Origin: Fusarium oxysporum f. sp. lycopersici 4287
Lineage: Eukaryota; Ascomycota; Sordariomycetes; Hypocreales; Nectriaceae
Length of the DNA: 64,000 nt
Direction: 5' to 3'
Assembly (NCBI RefSeq): GCF_000149955.1
Contig: NC_030994.1
Coordinates: 1,785,815-1,849,814, forward strand
This document shows, piece after piece, positions 23,264 to 34,911 of this stretch; position 1 is the stretch's first letter; every line of letters starts with the position of its first letter. Under the pieces are notes generated by a model. That model was not told the origin of the DNA. It made no database searches and saw nothing but the letters and a program-made list of their open reading frames with translations. Made by a program: the position numbers and the translations under genes.

Positions 23264-25942
23264 TTATGAATCTGTCATCGTGGCCTCCTTTGTCTCGGCG
23301 ACCTTGGTGGTATCTTCCTCCTCGTCCTTCATAGCTGTGTCCTCACTCAAGCCCTGCTTGCCCTCACTTTCCCCATATATGTAATTCCCAATAGCCTTGA
23401 CTGCTTCAACGTCATCGTCGTCGACAATTGATGTGTCAAACAGCTCGTCGACCTTTCTCGACTCAAGTTCTGTAGAAAATTTCTTTAAGATATCTTGAAT
23501 GGCAGATTCTTCTTTGCCCGAAGCCTCGAGGCGCTGCTTGAGAAGTTCAGGGGTAGACGTCGTAATGAGCACGTAGCGTGCCTGGAAGTCCATATCTTTG
23601 GCATATTGGGCAGCCTGACATGTAATATGTCAGTAAAGTACGTATTTGGATGGTTGTTTGACTTACCTCGATATCTAGTTCGATTATTGGCACTTTGCCA
23701 CTCTCTGAGATAGCCTCGATGGCCTTGAAACTGGTTCCGTAATCGACGCCGTCCCGAGTACCTGATTCTATCAAGCGGTCCCCATCTCGTAGCTGGTTGA
23801 ACTCTTGTTGCTTGACAAAGTGGAAACTCTTGCCGTTGACTTCACCCTCAACAGGCTCTCGTGTGGTATGGCGGACAACAGGAGCGAACACTCCCTTTCG
23901 CTCTTCCATAAGTTTTCTGATGATGGTTGACTTGCCTACGCCTGTAATGCCAGAGATGATGATAGGTTCTCGGTTGGAGGGCATATCTTCTTCATTTGCT
24001 GTGGGCTCAGCAGTGTCCTCGATATCATCCACTTCTGTAAGCTCCTCGAACACGATATCAATCTTCTTAGGATCTTCGATCTTGTCGAGCGCGGCAAGCT
24101 TTGAGCGCGCTGCGATTCGTAGTGCTCTCCAGCTCTTGCTGACCTTGCCAGCGATAGCAGCAGCTTTGGTTTGGTCGTTTGTTGGCATATCGATCTCAAA
24201 ATCGTCGTCGGCAATTTTACGTTTGAACGTGTCGAGCTCTGGTAGCTCATAGCGCTCCTTGGCTTTGAGTCGACTCATCGCTGTCTCTTCATCCTCCTCC
24301 TTGAGAAAGTCCAGGGAGACAGAGCCCATAGGGACCGACCTTAGCCGCTTGCTGGTAGCCATTTTCTGAACATTGGCCTTTGCCTCAAGAAAGGATGCCG
24401 GCGAGACTGGGTCTCGTTTGATGGGGTGACAGCCTTCAATCTTCCAGCGAACCCAGTTCTTGTCTCTAGCCAGCACGGTTTCTACCATTCGATAAAAATA
24501 TGGACCATCAGCACCCTGGCGGAGGTAGTCCGCAATAGTCTTTTTCATGTCACTAGCCCATTCAGCCTGACAAAGGGTTAGCTGAAGCGCTCTCTGCTGT
24601 GGTCTAGTTCCTGAAATACTTACGTCTTCGTCACTCAGGACTTGGTCACTGTACATGACGGCCTTATTTACGCTGGCATTGACGGGGAGAGCTTCTGTAA
24701 GTCGCTCTCGTGCTTGGATGGATAGTGAGATGAGGAAATCCATGATGATGAGAGCTTGCACAAGAATATGTCGTCGGAAAGACAAATCACTGATCTGTAT
24801 TGTTGTTAGCTTAAACTCGAGTCAGACTGAGTTATGAGACACTACCTCCAAGTCGAATAAATCTTTACTAGTGAGATATTTGGGATTGAATGTGTTAGAA
24901 CTCTCATCTTCTTCTCCACTCTCTCGTTTTCGTTTGAGGCTTCGTCTTGAATCGTTGTGCACTGTTTGAAAGACTTTCATTGTGGCTGCTAGACCCTCTT
25001 TGAAAGACGTCAGATTGGTAGTCTCAAAAAGCTTTTTGGGTTGACTGAAGTATTCCTGAAGGGACCAGAATAGTGGATAAAGCTCGTCTGTCGATAGGGG
25101 CTTCTCTTTGTCTGCCTTTTTGGCATCGGCTGACTTGGGTGTGGACTTTGACTCTGCTTGCTCATTTAGTTGCTCTTCTGGCTCGTCCACAACCATCTTA
25201 GATTCATCCTCTGCCCGCGTCGCCTCGTAGGTCGTGACATTCTCGACATGGTATTCGCCTCGTAGGTTCACAGAACTCTTGTCGCCCAGAGGAAAGCTTT
25301 GGAACATGAAGATGAAAACGCGACCGCAGAAAGCAGTATCTTCTGCACGAGATAGTCGGCGTAGCAATTCATTGCATGTTCGAAGAATAATCAATTGCTT
25401 TTGTTTGAAATGGTTTGCTGTGATTCGTTCTCTCCTCGACTCAAGGAAATCAAAGATCTTACGACAGCCAGCAATAGTTTGACTGTCCAGTAGTTCCTCT
25501 GCTAGCCAGAACAACAGCGCGGGATCACATTGTCCATCGTCGGAAAGAATCGACAGGATATCGAGGAGGTTCCACACCTTGACATAGTAGGGAGAATCGA
25601 TGGTGGTTGTCGCCTATTTTGGTCAGCGCAAGGCGCGGATCGCATGGGAGAGTCGGGATTTACAATGAGTTGACTGAATATGTTACGAGCGGCAGTTTCT
25701 ATTATAGCAAACTGTCGTCCTTTGTCGATCGTTGATGCAGCACCTTCAGCAGCTGGGCTGGAAACATCGTCCGCGGTTCTGGATACTCGGCCTGAGAGGT
25801 CGTCGAAATCGGACTTGCGCAACGCTGGCTCAATCGCTGATGTTGGCTTGGCGGTCTCTGCTTGGGAAAGGAATTCTTCTAGCAGAGTCGTGAAAGCTGT
25901 GATCGCCGGTGCAGCTGGATTGTCTATCTCTTGCGCTGCCAT
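23264..25942 (-). CDS. THO complex subunit 1 (THOC1/Hpr1-type) fused to a guanylate-kinase-like domain, 822 aa
   Basis: Five exons, all joined in phase 0: 25664-25942, 24846-25613, 24624-24794, 23667-24566 and 23264-23614 (introns 50-57 nt, GCTAAC branch sites). Residues 1 to about 560 match THOC1, the THO subunit coupling transcription to mRNA export. Landmarks are the SPYYVKVWNLLDIL stretch, RRHILVQALIIMDFL and NWVRWKIEGCHP. Residues 606-760 are a guanylate-kinase fold: P-loop GITGVGKST (612-620), RHTTREP (638-644), GEVNGKSFHFV, DYGTS (681-685) and a lid-like RLEASGKEE. The join lies inside exon 4, so it is not a splicing artefact. Relative to active guanylate kinases, the second substrate arginine is Val, the Tyr of the DYHF motif is Phe, and the Asp of LDID is Glu, so it may bind without catalysing. 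An acidic tail ends the protein. Confidence 0.9.
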
Positions 25943-26525
25943 GATGCGCGACTAGAGTAGTCGTTGTGGATGAAAGTTCGTTGAGGCTATCATGAAGTGA
26001 AGGATACTAATGGTTGTATTTATGCGCCACGGTGCAAAGATCGAATCGCAAGGTAGTTCTTAGATATGTCGTAGACGCTGAGAATGATTTGTCGGTATGA
26101 GCAAATAAGGGAGGCTCTATTCTCTTTGATCAAGATGATGAATGGGCACGCAGTTGCGCTTGGATTAGATGTTTGAAGCGAGAAGGCTGAGACGTCGTGG
26201 AGCAACACTAAAGTATCACAATCAAACTGAAACCTACAAAATTGCCAAAATTACGTTAGCCTTGAAGTATCTATTCAATCGAGCTACTTTGCATGTGGCT
26301 GGACCCAGTCAGCGCGTCGCGTGGGTCTGCGAGGCTGAAATTCTGGAGACGGTTTGTTTGAGAGGCGCAGGTCACTTTTAGACATACAAGGTGCAAGCTC
26401 CAAAAGTTCAGCTTCGTCCTTCGAATACATCATCGGTCACGCGACTGCTTGGCTCTGCCGCTTCATCTCATGAGCGACCTTTCGCAAACTACTCAACAGG
26501 CTCATGACGACACGATATTGCGACA
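25943..26525. promoter_or_regulatory. Bidirectional promoter region, THOC1 fusion / Aquarius
   Basis: A 583-bp space separates the start codons of two head-to-head genes that both act in mRNA maturation. No TATA box is evident near either start, as for housekeeping promoters. No exact sites can be named from sequence alone. Confidence 0.5.
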
Positions 26526-29500
26526 ATGCCAACAGTGAAGCGACTCAAGGGCAGCGGCGCTGCCAAGGCGCAAAAGCAGAACGAACCAAAGCCAAAAGTC
26601 AACGATGGACGGCCAACCCCGGCCGAGGTTGAGGAGGAGGAGCATCAGTTCGTCCAACTGGCGCGAAAGCATTGGTTGAAAGCTGGCAAGAAGCCAGCGA
26701 AGCCCAAGGTGAAGAACGATGTTCTCAAACAAAGTATCTGGGATGTACTTGAACGCGAGGGCTTCCAGTACAAGTCTCTTTTGCTTCTTGAGAGCCTGCA
26801 GACTTTAGAGAGGTATGGCTGTCAGAAACACGAGTAACTGGACATTAAATACTGACTGCATCCCCCCCTAGTTATCTATGGCCAGGATACACAGAGGAGG
26901 CTTCCAACTTTCACGTTCTGTTGATTGCGCTCATCGCAAACGTGAAACATCGAGAACATCTCGCGACATGGAGTGAGTCCCCATTGCTTGCTGCCAGACC
27001 GACAACTAATTATTGTTAGCGCTCTTCGAGGACCGACCCGCCGATTTCTCTTCAATTTTCCGCCGACTCTTGTCGATGATGCTCGATCGAACACTATCCG
27101 TTACGCTCCGGACTCAACTTCTCTGCTTCCTTATATATGCTTTCCAGAGTCTCGACTGCACCCTCGTCCGCAAAGAATGTGCCCCTCTTGTGTCGATCGG
27201 TATTTGGCACAACTTGTCCACCGACTCATCGCGCGAAGCTAGTCTAGATCAACTCCCTCATCTACGAAAAGCCTGGAAGGCCGCGCACAAGCGATATGAT
27301 GCCGCTGATGAGCCCAATAAGGCACGACTACGGTTCGAGCGATCTTGGCTTTATACACTTCTCCTCGACTTTTTGAGTCTGCTGTATACGGAGAACAGAA
27401 AGGCGGGTAAGTAAATATCTTGGCCCTGATCTCCTGCGACATCCCGCTGACAACCTGTTTTTAGACCAAATTCTCTACTGTGAGCGTTTCACTGAGTTTC
27501 TTGCCGATCTTCAGGGCCAGCTTCCAACCAGACGATATGTCAATACCTTGATTCAGGATCTTCATGTTGTTCCTGCTATGCGATTATCACCGATGTTTAA
27601 CGATGAGGAAAACACTCTTCTTCGCGACCTCCAGGCTTTGCTTTCCCACTTTACGTTCTTTGATATCAATGACCAGACAGGTGCCCAGTATAGCATAACA
27701 GAGGCGTACGACAAACATTGCGCGTCACTCGCGAAGTTGCAACGCATTGCTCTAAAACATTTCAGAGAGAAGCTTACGGTACTGGCTCTGTCGAACTATG
27801 GTGCCATTAACCAAAGGCATGAACTGCAGGCATTACTGGAACCGTTGACAGATGAAGAACTTCTGAGCCTGGTATCTCTGCTTGGTTTCCGAATAGCCTA
27901 CCCCGAGAGCTTGGATCTACCAATGGATCGCAAGTTGTTGCTTGAAGTGCTCTTGTCTAATTTTGAGCGCAGAAAGACGTTCCAAGAGGCGGCACGAGAT
28001 ATGAGTCTGACACCAACCGAGGAGACAATATTTGACAACAGTTTCCAGCAGGCAGAAACATATGATGGCTCACATCCGATGGCTCTTCCTAAACTGAACC
28101 TTCAATATCTCTCAATAGGCGACTTTCTGTGGCGGTCACTTATCTTGTATCGGTGCGAGTCCTTTTATGGAGTTCGAAAGGATATCGAGACTGCTTTGAG
28201 GCGTTTACGCCCAGAGGCAAAGGGATCAGATGAAACAAACTTTGCCGGTTTCTCAAAGATGGCGATGCCGATCTCAAAGCCAGCCATCCTTGAGGTTGTC
28301 CCTCCTCTTGTTGGAGATGACAAGCCATCCACGGTACGCGCTGAAGTTTCCTTTGACGTTAGACGTCTGGGTGAAGGAGTCCGAAGAGAGTGGGATTCTC
28401 TCCGACAGGACGATGTTGTTTTCCTCATTGCAGTCGAGCCACCACTAGCAAAGTCCATCAGCAATGGAGGAGATAATTTGTCAGAGTCTGAACGACTGGG
28501 TGTGATAACTGTACGAACCGCCGAAATCCATCAAATCACCGACGATAAAGGCCGCCATGTTCGAGAGGGCGCAGGAAAACTTGACACCAAGCGCCGCATC
28601 CAACTCAAGCTGGACACACATGCTTACAGCAGAGATGCTGAGCGGGCGGCGGCTGGCAAGCCTGATGTTTATGGCAAAGTTAACCTTCTGCTGAGAAGAG
28701 GCAGAAGGGAAAATAACTTCAAGCCTGTGTTGGAATCCATTCGAAGCCTGGTGCTGTCAGATGTTCCTCTACCGGAATGGCTTCATGAGGTCTTTCTTGG
28801 CTATGGGGATCCTGCTGGAGCGCATTACAAGAACTTGCCAAACCGCGAACGCAAGGTCGACTTTAGGGATACTTTTCTTGACTGGCAGCATCTAGCAGAA
28901 AGTCTCCCTGGTAAGATCATTGACCCAGGTGACGACGTCTCTGGTAGCTTTGGACCGCCCTACGTCCTAGAGTCTGTCGAGAAGCAAGAGGAGCCCCAAG
29001 GCAGCAAGCCTTCCAAAAAACGACGTCGAGATGCCGATCCTGCACTTATCGCTGAGATTGAGACTCTGAAGGTATCGAGTTATAAGCCCCCCAACAACGG
29101 CCCTTATCCCGTTGATAACCCTAAGCTCAACTCGGTACGGTTCACTCCCGCTCAGATTGAAGCCATTACTTCAGGCACCCAACCTGGACTCACTGTCATT
29201 GTTGGACCTCCCGGTACAGGCAAGACGGATGTTGCTACACAGGTTATCAACAACATTTATCACAATTATCCCGAGCAGAAGACGCTTCTTCTTGCTCATA
29301 GCAACCAAGCCCTCAACCAGCTGTTTGCCAAGATCGTCGCCCTCGATATCGACGAGCGACATTTGTTGCGTCTCGAACACGGCGAAGAGGATCTAGTTAC
29401 GGAAGGGAACTTTCNNNNNNNNNNNNNNNNNNNNNNNNNNNNNNNNNNNNNNNNNNNNNNNNNNNNNNNNNNNNNNNNNNNNNNNNNNNNNNNNNNNNNN

Positions 29501-31159
29501 NNNNNNNNNNNNNNNNNNNNNNNNNNNNNNNNNNNNNNNNNNNNNNNNNNNNNNNNNNNNNNNNNNNNNNNNNNNNNNNNNNNNNNNNNNNNNNNNNNNN
29601 NNNNNNNNNNNNNNNNNNNNNNNNNNNNNNNNNNNNNNNNNNNNNTCTACGTCGCTCCAGCATGGAACAGGTTCAAGCAGATCGCTTACGCCGAGCAATC
29701 AACAGCTGCTGAGATTGTGGCAGCCTTCCCCTTCCACTCATACTTTTCAGATGCCCCGCAACCTATCTTCCACCCAGAGAGTAATAAAGAGCAAGTGCTC
29801 GAAGTCGTAGAAGGCTGCTACCGTCATATTTCCAAGATTTTCTCGGAGCTGGCTGATGCACTTCCGTTTGAGATCCTCCGACGAGATCGTGACAAGGCAA
29901 ACTACCTGCTCACCAGCGAGGCGCGCATTGTCGCCATGACGACAACACATGCAGCTATCAGAAGAGGAGAGATTGCATCACTTGGTTTCCATTACGACAA
30001 TGTAGTCATGGAGGAGGCTGCTCAAGTGACCGAGATCGAGACCTTTTTGCCCCTCGCGATGCAGAAGCCTCGAAATGGTAAATTGCCTCTACAAAGGGTT
30101 GTTTTGTGCGGAGACCATTTCCAGAATTCACCGGTCATTCAAAGTCTGGCATTCCGTCACTACGCCAACCTTGAGCAGTCACTGTTTTCAAGACTGGTCA
30201 GACTGGGCGTTCCTACGGTCACCCTCGACCAGCAGGGCCGTGCTCGTGGTTCGATCGCAAGTCTTTACCAGTGGCGCTACCCCAAGCTTGACAACCTTCC
30301 CGAGGTGCAGACAAGTGCTGAATTTGTCAAGGCCAATGCCGGATTCAAGTTTGACTATCAGTTTATCAACGTGCCTGACTACAAGGGTCGGGGAGAGGCT
30401 GAACCCACGCCACACTTTATCCAGAATCTTGGTGAGGCCGAGTACGCAGTGGCCATCTTCCAGTACATGCGCCTCCTGGGTTACCCTGCTGAGAAGATCA
30501 CCATTCTTACAACTTACGCTGGTCAACGAGCCCTGGTCAAGGATGTGCTCTCACATAGATGCGCCCGAAACCCCGTCTTTGGTATGCCCAAGGCGGTAGC
30601 TACTGTCGACAAGTACCAGGGCGAACAGAACGATTGTAAGTGCACTGTTGTACGTTTTATAGCAATTTCCAAACTAACATCCCCTCCAGATATCATTCTG
30701 TCTCTTACCCGAACGTCACGTGTGGGCTATTTACGTGACGTGCGACGCATGACAGTAGCTCTATCTCGAGCAAGACTTGGCTTGTACATTCTCGGCCGCC
30801 GTGAGGTTTTCGAAGCATGCCCTGAGCTTCGACCCGCCTTTGACCTATTACTTCAAAGACCAGATAAGCTAATGCTGGTAACGGGAGAGCTCTGGCCTAC
30901 GCAGAGAGAGGTCACTCAGGAGCTAGGAGCTGTGGAGGGCGAGGTACCAATGGAAGGTGTAGAGCACCTGGGCCAATATGTCTTTGAGATGACCAACACA
31001 AAGATCAAGCAGCTCGAGGCAGAACAGGGAGGACTGCCTGAGACAATCATGGAAGAGCCTGAAGACGAGGAAGGGGGGTATGGCAATAATGAAGACGAAG
31101 AAGATGACGAAGAAGAGGGGGTCGAGGCAGACATCTTGGAAGTTCGAGAAGGAGAGTAG
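26526..31159 (+). CDS. cwf11: Intron-binding spliceosomal helicase Aquarius / Cwf11; 231-bp assembly gap inside
   Basis: SF1 helicase of the intron-binding complex, contacting the intron upstream of the branch site in the activated spliceosome. Five exons: 26526-26812, 26872-26972, 27020-27406, 27465-30635 and 30690-31159 (introns 47-59 nt). The length is about 1471 aa if the gap is sized correctly. The N-terminal half is the armadillo-like Aquarius domain (KHWLKAGKKPAKPKVKNDVL start; FLWRSLILYRCESFYGVRKD). Helicase motifs are GPPGTGKT (839-846), the DEAG-equivalent MEEAAQ (near 1108), the QGRAR-type motif DQQGRARGS, and motif VI VALSRARLG (near 1340). The N run covers codons of about 909-986 between motifs I and II. 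It is 77 codons long, so the frame is kept. The last 50 residues are very acidic. Confidence 0.95.
29415..29645. other. Assembly gap (231 N)
   Basis: An undetermined run sits within the helicase core of the Aquarius gene. Its length is a multiple of three and both flanks are in the same frame. That is consistent with a correctly estimated gap containing only coding DNA, but an intron inside it cannot be excluded. Confidence 0.99.
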
Positions 31160-34100
31160 AGATACTGATCGAAAAGTCACTTGTGTATTATTCGGACGGC
31201 GCAAGACAAGAGGAATTGTTGTTACAAGGACCCATATAGCATGAGAACCGAGGCCCTGAATCTATCCGTAAATCTTTGAGCCTCCGACTGAACCTCGCTG
31301 GCTCCTGTTTTGACTCAATTGGCGTGTGCTCCTTAGAAATCACTATTTGCTGCAACCGTTGAGAATAGCCGAACTCTAGCGCCATTGGGTTGGGCAAAGA
31401 GCGGGTGATCGACAGTCTCCAGCAGTAAGCCAAAGAAGAAAAGGTGCGAAAAGGTTAAGGGTTTAGTTCTGATGTTTCTGGCTATCGAACTTCTTGGAGG
31501 TTTCTGATCATTTATTTCATAAATATACGTCCTTGCCGACTCTCTAGTATCTGCTTGGCTAGATCGACTTGATATTTGTAGTTGTTCTGCAACGAGTAAT
31601 ACAGTTTGTCAAAGTTTGGCTGCACATACTTTTTTCTTGACTGATTTCGACGATCACACGTGCGATGCACATCATTACATCATGTATCAAGATGTCAAAT
31701 TCTTCCAATTGTGACTGTGTCATTGGTTTGATTGCATCTCGTCATAATCAGGTGACTAAAGTTTTGAGAGAGGGTTTTGTGTTTGACGTGGTTCGAAGTT
31801 GAACAGAAGATAGGTCGCTTAGACAGAATGCAAGTCGTGGAATGCCAAGATAGAACAAACAAGCAACGTATCAATGTGAAGCAGAGCAAAAATTAGGAAT
31901 ATTTTTGGCTTGGGAAGGGCTATTCAGGTACATGTTCAACACGGATTAGGTGATGAGGTGAGACCCGTCCACAACAAGATCAGGACGGCCAGCAATACTA
32001 GTCTACATGGGACGCCTCATCTAGATCAAAGTGATGCTTGTCAAAGTGATGCTTATGTGAAGTTACTGATTGCAAGTGATAGTATCAACTAACCTATCCC
32101 ACGGGTAGAAAGAATCTTAGACTGCGTGACGACAATTCCAACGAGCATGTTGCATTTACTTACGAAAGAGGGAATAGCCGATGAATAATTAAATATTAAT
32201 TGTTTTTATTGGTCATATACTGTGACTCTTTTCTTGCAAACTCTCACATCAGTCTCGGTAGTAAGAACAGGCAGATGTTTTGAGAGCGACGGTATCAAGC
32301 TCCTGTCATTTGTTAGAGTTTGACTAAATAACATGTTTGATATAGACAGACATGTTAGTATCTGTGCGTTTGACTTTGGACAATCAGGAGCTGCTTGTAA
32401 GAATCACTTGAGAGTATGAGAAATCTCGATAAGTGAATTTGGAGTATCAAAGACAAACCAAACCATGTTTGCAATAACACACAAGGAGAGAGAGACAGAG
32501 AGAGAGTATACATCGACTGGCTCGGGTTTCCCTTCTGAGTATGATGAGTATGAAGAGGACAAAGAGGAGAAACGATTCATCAGATCCAGTCCTACTGCAG
32601 CCTGCCAGAATGATGCCTAGACCGGAGCTTGCGGACTTAGTACGATAGTGGTGAGGGTGCGTGCAGGATTCTTGCTTTGGTGAGGTTGAGCCAAGTTTGG
32701 CTCAGTTGGTATTGGATACCTAGTTTGTTGGCTGGGCCGCAAGTCGACAGGTCCGTGAGTCAGTCCAGTCAGCCATTTCATGAGAACGAATCAGGTCATA
32801 GTTCAAGTCGGAATGACTGCTAGATATCCATTACCAGTTTGAACATTGTTACCCTTACAACCTTGGTCCAAATAGGAAGAACACAGAACTGACCCCCTTT
32901 GGTGTTATTGCCCCTGATAAGTTCACAGCCAGATGCCCTGAAATAGCCAAGATCCTCCTTTACCACTCCCGACATGCCCTTGTCTATTTATCTCTACAGC
33001 AGATGCCCACGCCTGGCCCATGCGCTCTCACACCAGTGTCACTCATCACTCCACTTCTTTATGGGCGATTCATTGTTGTCGAGTTATCAATGGGGAGGGT
33101 TGGGCATGAGGCGTAGAAATCGCATGTTTTGACGACCATTTCGGAATTGCCGTTTGCCCTAACAATCTTGACATCCACTGCTTACGCCCTGTTCCCTTGC
33201 ACAATGGCCTTCAGTGTGCACATCCAAAACGCCGTAGCAATCGTACTGAATTCATCACCTGCGGATCGCCTTGGAGATGAGCACAGACAAGCCGGCCCAT
33301 CGGACTGAGTGCCTGCGTATCTCTGTCCTTGCTAGTTTGTGTTGCGTCGCTTGGGGTAAAGATATCGTGGAATCAATATCAATACGCCCGGAAAGCGCTT
33401 TACGAGTACAATACCGAGGGCATAGCATACATGTATTGTTGAATTGACTGAAACCTACTCTGCCTACCAAGCCTGGTGTTGTGTTTAGATTACAGGTATG
33501 TTAGTTTCATTGAGTGTATGCATGTCATGCTAGGCAGATTGAATATACAGTCATCTAAGTTGAGTACTCCCTGCCACATGAAAGTGAAGTTACTTGATAG
33601 ACATCCGACGACGACGACAGCCTGAGCGTCTCTGAATTCGTTGTATGCGTCTGTGAGGTGGATTCTTATTCCCACCTTCATACTCAAATTCTCAATAACA
33701 CCCTCCCTTGTGAACTTCTGACGTAAAGTTAAGGTGATAAAATAAGCCAGCCTATAGGATCGATGAATGGATGCCAAACTTTCCTAAATCTTTTCATCAC
33801 TTGGACTAGAGGCGTAAGTTTTCATGCCTCTCCTATACCTGTATCCTCATTCGAAGTACAGTGGTTATTTCCAATGTCTCGAACTATCCAGCCAGATTTA
33901 GGCTCCGTTTATCGCCTTAACTAGCGTGCCCTCGCCCGCGGGGACGGGATTGACGTAGTGCTCTTTGTGGGCGAATGGATGGAGAAATTAGATATGCGGC
34001 GTCTTTTCTTAGCTGGAGGTCAAGCCGGGTTAACCAACCAACTGGAGCCTGGATGTTTGGCTTGGGCTTGGGCTGTGCCTAGAAAGAAGAAGAAGAAAAA

Positions 34101-34911
34101 AAAAAAAAACCGTGGGAGCGACAGTGTTGAACACATTCTTGGCAGTGATTGACACTGTATAGACTCCCTGAAAAGGTCTTATTATTAGAACCCCTAACGG
34201 CTCTGTCGATGTTGATTACAGGTGACTCACTGCCCCGAGGTGCATTGCCTACCATTGCTTACGGGCACAGTGCCCAAATCTTAAATAGTCTTGCCGGAGA
34301 AAGCCCTGTTCCCTCGCCCCTTCCCGTCAGTCCTTATCATATCCTGCTGCCCAAATTTTTTTGCCGGCTTTTTCTGAATCCTCACCAACTCAACCTTCTT
34401 GGTCCGGTGGAAAATATTCTAACCCGACCCATTTCCATTTGCTTCTGCTTTGGAACCACGTCCTGTGTGTGTTAAGACCATCACAGCGACCCTCTCCCCT
34501 CCGTTTCTTCTTCTGTCGCTGCCGCGCAGGATCGTACGTAGCTTGACCCGTCTTGTCTCTACGATCGCCTTCATTGGTACGACTGCACTCCTTGTTCGCT
34601 CTCCTGTGATCGATCGATTCGATTCGGCCTATCTCGACCTCTCGAGCCGCCCATCGGACTTACCGTCGTTTCTTTCTACGAGATCTCTCCGCCCGAGATC
34701 GTGGTGTTTCGTTTATTTTTAAAAAGGGAAACGACTTGTGCGTCTCTCTTCGTCGTCGAATCTTGTTGCCCCGCTGCAGCTTCGAATAATTCCACGTCCC
34801 TACCCGGCACCCGGCGCCATCTATTCCGCTTTCTCCCTCGACGCCCACAAAAAAAAAAATAATCCCAACACCACCGCAATCTCACATCGCGAACGGCACC
34901 GAACTCCCCAT
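31160..34911. other. Longest gene-free stretch (3.75 kb), Aquarius to eIF4G
   Basis: I find no frame with domain character, no tRNA-like A/B boxes and no transposon ends. It includes a purine GA-repeat stretch (32489-32507) and an A-rich GAA/poly(A) tract (34083-34110). From about 34300 the plus strand is pyrimidine-rich, typical of a leader and promoter for eIF4G. A non-coding transcript is possible but cannot be seen from sequence. Confidence 0.5.
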
